DNA from: CAKSQF01 sp964582375
GTDB taxonomy: Bacteria; Bacillota; Clostridia; Oscillospirales; CAG-272
NCBI GenBank assembly: GCA_964582375.1
Contig: CAZORL010000029.1
Span: 1 to 19,327, forward strand
Reading direction: 5' to 3'
DNA: 19,327 nt
A model generated the notes under the pieces. That model worked only from the letters and a program-made list of their open reading frames with translations, searched no databases and had not been told where the DNA came from. The position numbers were made by a program, and so were the translations under genes. Below, one piece after another: positions 15,480-19,327 of the stretch (the stretch's first letter is position 1; every line of letters starts with the position of its first letter).

Positions 15480-16886
15480 TTAATTTTGCTTTTTCGGGCG
15501 GAAAAGTTGTCTTATCATTGCCTCCTTGTTCCACGGGATAAGCGGATAAAGATACCCTCGAACCCCGTCGGCACTCTTGTTTGAGATTATAAATATTGCC
15601 ATCAGGATCAATCCGACAATATATCCCCATATGTCGAGAGCGGCTGTGAGCAGAAGTATCATTATCCGCATAAACTTAAAGCTGTACCCAAGCTCAAATG
15701 ACGGCTGGGCAAAATTAGCCATTGCCGCAAATGACATATAAAGTATCACCTCGGGAGAGAGCCATCCGACCTCGACCGCAAAATCGCCGATTATCAGCCC
15801 GGCGACAATAGAGAGCGACCCCGAGAGCAGATCGGGAGTGTTCAGGGTGGCAAGCTTCAGACCATCGATCGTAAATTCGACGAGCAAGAGCTGAACGATT
15901 ATCGGCAGATTTCCGCCCTCTTTGGTCAGAATAAAAGACAAAAAATCGGGAAGGACGCTCGGGTGACGATTAAGCAGATACCATGTCGGTGTCAGAAAGA
16001 GAGCGATAAAAAATATCGAAAGACGCAGTACCCGAAGATATGTTCCGATAAGCGGCGGAAAATAAAAATCGTCCGATTCTTGAAGAAAGTCAAAGATCGA
16101 GCAGGGAAGTATCATCGCTTGCGGTGAGTTTTCGCAGAGAATAATCACGCTTCCCTCCAGTATCATTGCCGCTGCGGCGTCCGGGCGTTCGGTGTACCTG
16201 AATTTCGGGAACGGATTGTACCACGCACGCTTGATAAGGCATTCGGCAAGCGATTCTTGACCCATCGAAAGAGAATCGGTGTTTATCGCCGACAGTTTTG
16301 AGTCTATTGAATCGATCAGTCTTTTATCGGCACGATCACTCAAAAAACAGGCGATAACCGCACATCTGGTCTTTGAACCGATGGTGTATTTCCTCATTAC
16401 AAGAGAACTTGATTTCAACCTTTTGCGAAGAAGTGCGGCGTTCGTTAATATGTTTTCGACAAAACCGTCCCTTGACCCGCGAAGGACTCTGTCACTCTCG
16501 GGCTCGGATATTCCTCTTGACGGAAGCTTTTTTGTGTCACAAACAAAGTATTCGTCGATGCCGTCGATCATAATGACAAGATCGCCGTCAAATACGGCAA
16601 ATGCCGCACTTTGCCGCTCGATCTCGCACTTGACATCGCCGACCGGAATCAGCGCCGCGAGAAATTTGTCGCTCTCCCCGTCGCAAAGCCTGACATTTGA
16701 CGATATGCAAAAGGATATTATCTGTTCAATGAGCAGATCGCTTGTCATTGAGCTTGCGTACCACATATAAGTTTGCCGTCCGCCGACGATCGCTCTTCGC
16801 CTCTTTATGTCAAAACATCTTCCGTATCCGCAAAGCTCGTCTACCGCCTGCCGCCTGTCCTCAAATATTCTGTTGCCCGTACACAT
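15480..16886 (-). CDS. spoVAF: Spore germination protein of the GerA family, SpoVAF-like
   Basis: A 468-residue membrane protein. The N-terminal soluble half contains the GerA-family stretch RDGFVENILTNAALLRKRLKSS and ERPDAAAAMILEGSVIILCENSP. The C-terminal half has about five membrane segments. The sequence leading into the first one, FYFPPLIGTYLRVLRLSIFFIALFLTPTWYLL, is typical of SpoVAF rather than of nutrient-receptor A subunits (GerAA). SpoVAF sits in the inner spore membrane and assists germination, in Bacillus together with the SpoVA dipicolinic acid channel. Here no other spoVA gene and no GerB/GerC subunit are adjacent, so it stands alone between metabolic genes. The start is the ATG at 16886 because AAAGGAG lies nine bases before it. 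Forespore expression is expected, but I find no convincing SigG promoter in the AT-rich gap. Confidence 0.85.
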   Translation of the reverse strand: MCTGNRIFEDRRQAVDELCGYGRCFDIKRRRAIVGGRQTYMWYASSMTSDLLIEQIISFCISSNVRLCDGESDKFLAALIPVGDVKCEIERQSAAFAVFDGDLVIMIDGIDEYFVCDTKKLPSRGISEPESDRVLRGSRDGFVENILTNAALLRKRLKSSSLVMRKYTIGSKTRCAVIACFLSDRADKRLIDSIDSKLSAINTDSLSMGQESLAECLIKRAWYNPFPKFRYTERPDAAAAMILEGSVIILCENSPQAMILPCSIFDFLQESDDFYFPPLIGTYLRVLRLSIFFIALFLTPTWYLLNRHPSVLPDFLSFILTKEGGNLPIIVQLLLVEFTIDGLKLATLNTPDLLSGSLSIVAGLIIGDFAVEVGWLSPEVILYMSFAAMANFAQPSFELGYSFKFMRIMILLLTAALDIWGYIVGLILMAIFIISNKSADGVRGYLYPLIPWNKEAMIRQLFRPKKQN

Positions 16887-16938
16887 TTTTCTCAACTCCT
16901 TTGACCAATTATTGCCGAAAATAAAAAAATTAAACTTG

Positions 16939-16981
16939 TTTACAAAAAATCCATGCAGAATTTTAATATGTGTGATATACT
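16939..16981 (+). promoter_or_regulatory. Probable sigma-A promoter(s) of the leucine-rich-repeat gene
   Basis: TTTACA (16939-16944), 17-base spacer and TTTAAT (16962-16967) form one plausible promoter. A second overlapping option is the extended -10 TGATATACT (16973-16981). Either would place a start 20-40 bases before the TTG at 17014. Confidence 0.5.
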
Positions 16982-17013
16982 CTGGTAAATGATAATGCTT
17001 GGGGGCGATTTTT

Positions 17014-17757
17014 TTGACCGATAAAAGAAATACGATACTTCATAAGCTTTTTCTCCTGTTTTCGATCGTTTGCTTTGCGGTGATATTCTTTTTGATAGCC
17101 TACAGGTCGTGGGATAATACCGATGCTGAGTTTTCCTGCCGTGTTGAGGACGGGTATGCGGTAATTGAAGGCTATTCGGGAAACCCGACAGACGCTCTTG
17201 AGATTCCGAGCGAGATAGACGGATATACCGTCGTCGCTATCGCCGATCGTGCTTTCTCGGGACAGACCGACGTGCGATCACTCGTCCTGCCCGACACTAT
17301 CGAGCATATCGGAGATTATTCGTTTTACGGATGCACTTCGCTGAAAAAGGTCGATCTCGGTAGATCGCTAAAAAGCCTCGGTGACCACTCGTTTGCCGAC
17401 TGCGATTATCTTCGCACGGTCAAACTTCCACTGACGCTTGAAAAAATCGGCTCATCGGCGTTCGAAGGGTGCGTTCGGCTTTCAAAGCTTGCTGTCCCCG
17501 ATGCATGTGATTTTGTCGGTGAGGATGCATTTATGGGGTGCGGCGATCTTGTGCTTGAATGCTCCGAAAATTCCGCCGCCAATGAATATGCGACCAAATA
17601 CGGAATACCGACCGATTTTGACGGTTCAAACAACGCTATCTATCTTAAGGTGGCGGTTTTGACAGTTGCATCCGTTGTTATCGTCGTTTTGACGGTAATA
17701 GCAGTCAGAAAGATCAGCGAAAAAAAGAAATTTTCGGAAAAAAATAAAAAAATTTGA
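17014..17757 (+). CDS. BspA-type leucine-rich-repeat protein with two membrane segments
   Basis: A 247-residue protein. A membrane segment at about residues 9-30 is followed by an outside domain of about 170 residues made of LRR_5 (BspA-like) repeats. Recurring units of about 23 residues are visible: IPSEIDGYTVVAIADRAF, LPDTIEHIGDYSFYGC, LGRSLKSLGDHSFADC, LPLTLEKIGSSAFEGC and VPDACDFVGEDAFMGC. A second membrane segment (about 205-230) and a basic tail (RKISEKKKFSEKNKK) follow. LRR_5 domains usually mediate protein binding at the cell surface. The TTG at 17014 is preferred because GGGGG lies about eight bases before it. A TTG at 16999 in the same frame has no ribosome binding site. There is no terminator before the tRNA promoter, so transcription may run into the tRNA gene. 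Confidence 0.85.
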   Translation: MTDKRNTILHKLFLLFSIVCFAVIFFLIAYRSWDNTDAEFSCRVEDGYAVIEGYSGNPTDALEIPSEIDGYTVVAIADRAFSGQTDVRSLVLPDTIEHIGDYSFYGCTSLKKVDLGRSLKSLGDHSFADCDYLRTVKLPLTLEKIGSSAFEGCVRLSKLAVPDACDFVGEDAFMGCGDLVLECSENSAANEYATKYGIPTDFDGSNNAIYLKVAVLTVASVVIVVLTVIAVRKISEKKKFSEKNKKI

Positions 17758-17765
17758 AAAACCCC

Positions 17766-17794
17766 TTGACAAAACGCTTCGTTTGTGGTATTAT
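17766..17794 (+). promoter_or_regulatory. Strong sigma-A promoter of tRNA-Arg
   Basis: TTGACA (17766-17771), 17-base spacer, TATTAT (17789-17794). It begins nine bases after the stop of the leucine-rich-repeat gene. A small hairpin, GCACCC/GGGTGC (17801-17817), forms in the tRNA leader before the mature 5' end. Confidence 0.85.
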
Positions 17795-17823
17795 ATTGAG
17801 GCACCCGATAAGGGTGCAAAAAT

Positions 17824-17899
17824 GCGCCCGTAGCTCAGTGGATAGAGTGCCCGGCTACGAACCGGTAGGTCGAGGGTTCGAATCCCCCCGGGCGCGCCA
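17824..17899 (+). tRNA. tRNA-Arg (anticodon ACG)
   Basis: 76 bases with an encoded CCA (17897-17899). The acceptor stem GCGCCCG pairs fully with CGGGCGC. The D arm is GCTC/GAGT, the anticodon loop CTACGAA carries ACG at 17857-17859 (position 34), and the T loop is TTCGAAT. The A at position 34 is expected to be edited to inosine to read CGU, CGC and CGA. Two stem positions do not pair: 27-43 (C with U) in the anticodon stem and 50-64 (A with C) in the T stem. The rest is canonical. Confidence 0.95.
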
Positions 17900-17937
17900 A
17901 AAAACACTCCTTTGCCGCTTGCAAAAGAGTGTTTTTT
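17899..17937 (+). terminator. Intrinsic terminator of tRNA-Arg
   Basis: AAAAAACACTC (17899-17909) pairs with GAGTGTTTTTT (17927-17937), with an inner TTGC/GCAA stem. It directly follows the CCA end of the tRNA. Confidence 0.85.
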
Positions 17938-18011
17938 CACTATTATGCCTTTTTTCTCAACATATGAAAAAAGACAGACAAAGAATCAACATTTTAACGG
18001 AGAACTGTGTA

Positions 18012-18803
18012 ATGAAAAATGCCGAAATTATAACCGTGATATCGGAAAAGAGAGAGATACCACTCAATGTTCGGACTATATTGTATGTGCAGATGAAAGG
18101 AAACACCGCACTGATACATACATCCTGTATGGGAGTCATCGAAACTCGCGTTACTCTTTACGAACTCGAAAAACGACTTGGCAACTTTTTCGTCAAGGTC
18201 AAGCGAGGCTGTATCGTCTCGGTATTTGCAATACATAACATTACTGACAGCATCAATCTTTGTAACGGCGAATCGCTCGGGTTTGCTCAGCGAAACAAAG
18301 AGGCGATACTCGAAGAGTTTATCTCCAAACAGAGGGAGATCATAAACGGCTTCATGGAAGAAGGTACGCCGAAAGACTCGGATGGATATCATGAGTATTA
18401 TAAGGTGTTTGATAACATGCCGTTTGCCTTCACAGATATCGAGATGATTTTTGATGAAAAGTTTTCAGCTACCGATTGGGTGTTCTGCTACGGCAATAAA
18501 GCGTTTGCTGATCTCGAAAAAATGCCGCTTGATCAAATGATCGGTTCTTCGTTCGGGACGCTCTTTCCCAATATGGACGCAAAGTGGCTTCGTACATATG
18601 AGCGCGCCGCCCATTTTGAGGAGACGCTGAATATCGTTGATTACAGCCGCGAGATCGATGCCAATCTCGAGATCATCTGTTTCCCGACCTTCAAGGGTCA
18701 TTGCGGATGCATATTGTTCGATGTCGAGAAAATGAAATTCTTCCGAAATACCGACGAAACAGATAAAGCAATATCAGCCTACATCATGAAAATGCTCGGA
18801 TAA
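18012..18803 (+). CDS. LytTR DNA-binding domain fused to a PAS-like domain
   Basis: A 263-residue predicted regulator. The N-terminal 105 residues are a LytTR DNA-binding domain: ILYVQMKGNTALIHT, TLYELEKRLGNFFVKVKRGCIVSVFAI and INLCNGESLGFAQRNKEAILEEF follow the usual strand and helix order. The C-terminal part (about 125-245), YYKVFDNMPFAFTDIEMIF followed by VFCYGNKAFADLEKMPLDQMIGSSFGTLFP, has the pattern of a PAS sensor domain (an early N/A/F segment, then a P-L-DxxIGxxF motif). There is no receiver domain and no membrane segment, so it looks like a one-component cytosolic regulator. The ATG at 18012 has GGAG nine bases upstream. An in-frame ATG at 17964 lacks a ribosome binding site. No promoter was found between the tRNA terminator and the start. 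Confidence 0.85.
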   Translation: MKNAEIITVISEKREIPLNVRTILYVQMKGNTALIHTSCMGVIETRVTLYELEKRLGNFFVKVKRGCIVSVFAIHNITDSINLCNGESLGFAQRNKEAILEEFISKQREIINGFMEEGTPKDSDGYHEYYKVFDNMPFAFTDIEMIFDEKFSATDWVFCYGNKAFADLEKMPLDQMIGSSFGTLFPNMDAKWLRTYERAAHFEETLNIVDYSREIDANLEIICFPTFKGHCGCILFDVEKMKFFRNTDETDKAISAYIMKMLG

Positions 18804-18811
18804 ACAATAAG

Positions 18812-18841
18812 AACTCTCCCGGGACGACCCACGGGAGAGTT
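18812..18841 (+). terminator. Intrinsic terminator after the LytTR-PAS gene
   Basis: AACTCTCCCG (18812-18821) pairs with CGGGAGAGTT (18832-18841) and runs into a T tract on the plus strand. It separates the gene from convergent cotJC. Confidence 0.9.
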
Positions 18842-18863
18842 TTTTTGCTGTGATCAAGCTCTT

Positions 18864-19327
18864 TTATTTGTCAAAAGCGGGGTTGTAAGCATAGAAATTG
18901 CTCTTGTTCTCGAACGATTCCTGCGTTAGCCTGATGGCGTCGCCGAAACGCTGATAGTGTACTATCTCGCGTTCGCGAAGGAATTTGATCGGGTCGCGAA
19001 CGTCGGGATCGTCAACAAGCCGTAAAATGTTGTCATAGGTCAGCCTTGCCTTTTGCTCCGCCGCGAGATCCTCGTTGAGGTCGGCGAATACATCGCCTGT
19101 TACTTGAAGCGTCGATGCGGTGAAGGGAACGCCGGACGCAAACTGCGGATATACGCCTGCCGTGTGATCGACAAAGTACGTGTCGAATCCGCTCGAGATG
19201 ATCTGCTCCTCGGTCATGTTTCTGGTCAGCTGATGAATAATTGCCGAAACAATCTCCAGATGAGCAAGTTCTTCCGTGCCCAGAGAAGCATCGGAAATGT
19301 TCCACAAGGAAAAATCGGCTGAAAATG
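18864..19327 (-). CDS. cotJC: Spore coat manganese catalase CotJC (3' part)
   Basis: C-terminal 154 residues or so of a dimanganese catalase of the CotJC type, a coat-associated protein that may break down hydrogen peroxide. The stretch GTEELAHLEIV supplies metal ligands (the Glu-x-x-His pattern). Further diagnostic stretches are FVDHTAGVYPQFASG, TGDVFADLNEDLAAEQKAR, YDNILRLVDDPDVRD and FLREREIVHYQRFGDA, plus a C-terminal NPAFDK. The reading frame is open through the right edge, so the 5' third (about 45 codons) lies outside the window. A gene finder may start it at a TTG at 19307, which has no basis as a real start. It is convergent with the LytTR-PAS gene. The cotJA and cotJB genes, if present, would lie upstream, beyond the edge. 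Confidence 0.92.
   Translation of the reverse strand, partial: FSADFSLWNISDASLGTEELAHLEIVSAIIHQLTRNMTEEQIISSGFDTYFVDHTAGVYPQFASGVPFTASTLQVTGDVFADLNEDLAAEQKARLTYDNILRLVDDPDVRDPIKFLREREIVHYQRFGDAIRLTQESFENKSNFYAYNPAFDK

Noticed and set aside
17754..18011. Long open frame extending the LytTR-PAS gene upstream over the tRNA
   Set aside because: It would translate the tRNA and its terminator. The ATG at 18012 has its own ribosome binding site.
1..19327. CRISPR array, prophage or defence island
   Set aside because: No regularly spaced repeats, phage structural genes, nucleases, toxin-antitoxin pairs or recombinases were recognised on either strand.

Overview
The window looks like chromosomal DNA of an endospore-forming, low-to-mid-GC Gram-positive bacterium, most likely a Clostridia member (Oscillospirales/Ruminococcaceae-like). 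The evidence is the sporulation set: both dipicolinate synthase subunits, a SpoVAF-type GerA-family germination protein, and a CotJC-type manganese catalase. Consensus sigma-A promoters, purine-rich ribosome binding sites and many intrinsic terminators fit this. No phage, insertion sequence, CRISPR array or rRNA is visible.

Left part (1-4200): an unrecognised plus-strand ORF (170-724), possibly facing the start of a minus-strand reading frame that leaves the window at base 1. A perfect 15-bp hairpin separates it from a minus-strand ECF transporter substrate-binding protein (own sigma-A promoter) and a large 829-residue membrane-anchored protein of unknown family (own sigma-A promoter).

Middle-left (4200-7900): an oligoendopeptidase F (pepF) on the plus strand ends at a two-way terminator. 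After it lie two back-to-back gene remnants: the C-terminal part of a beta-helix, sortase-anchored carbohydrate-active protein (minus) and the C-terminal part of an AraC-type regulator (plus). Both lack their 5' ends, and the recognisable sequence of one begins within about 20 bases of the other, which looks like a rearrangement scar.

Middle (7900-13900, all minus): spoVFA-spoVFB (dipicolinic acid for the spore core). Then a four-gene operon, reading response regulator > histidine kinase > multi-pass membrane protein > small two-helix membrane protein, with overlapping or closely packed genes, an extended -10 promoter upstream and a strong terminator at its end. Next are a free-standing paralogue of the small membrane protein and an orphan OmpR-type regulator whose receiver has lost conserved phosphorylation residues.

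Right part (13900-19327): citrate synthase with a sigma-A promoter (minus), SpoVAF-like germination protein (minus), a BspA-type leucine-rich-repeat protein (plus), tRNA-Arg(ACG) with promoter and terminator, a LytTR-PAS fusion regulator (plus), and the 3' part of cotJC (minus) cut by the window edge.

The most noteworthy items are the double-truncation scar at about 7222-7241, the degenerate receiver of the orphan regulator, the LytTR-PAS fusion, and the paired small membrane proteins around the two-component operon. No clearly novel multi-gene defence or mobile system was found.
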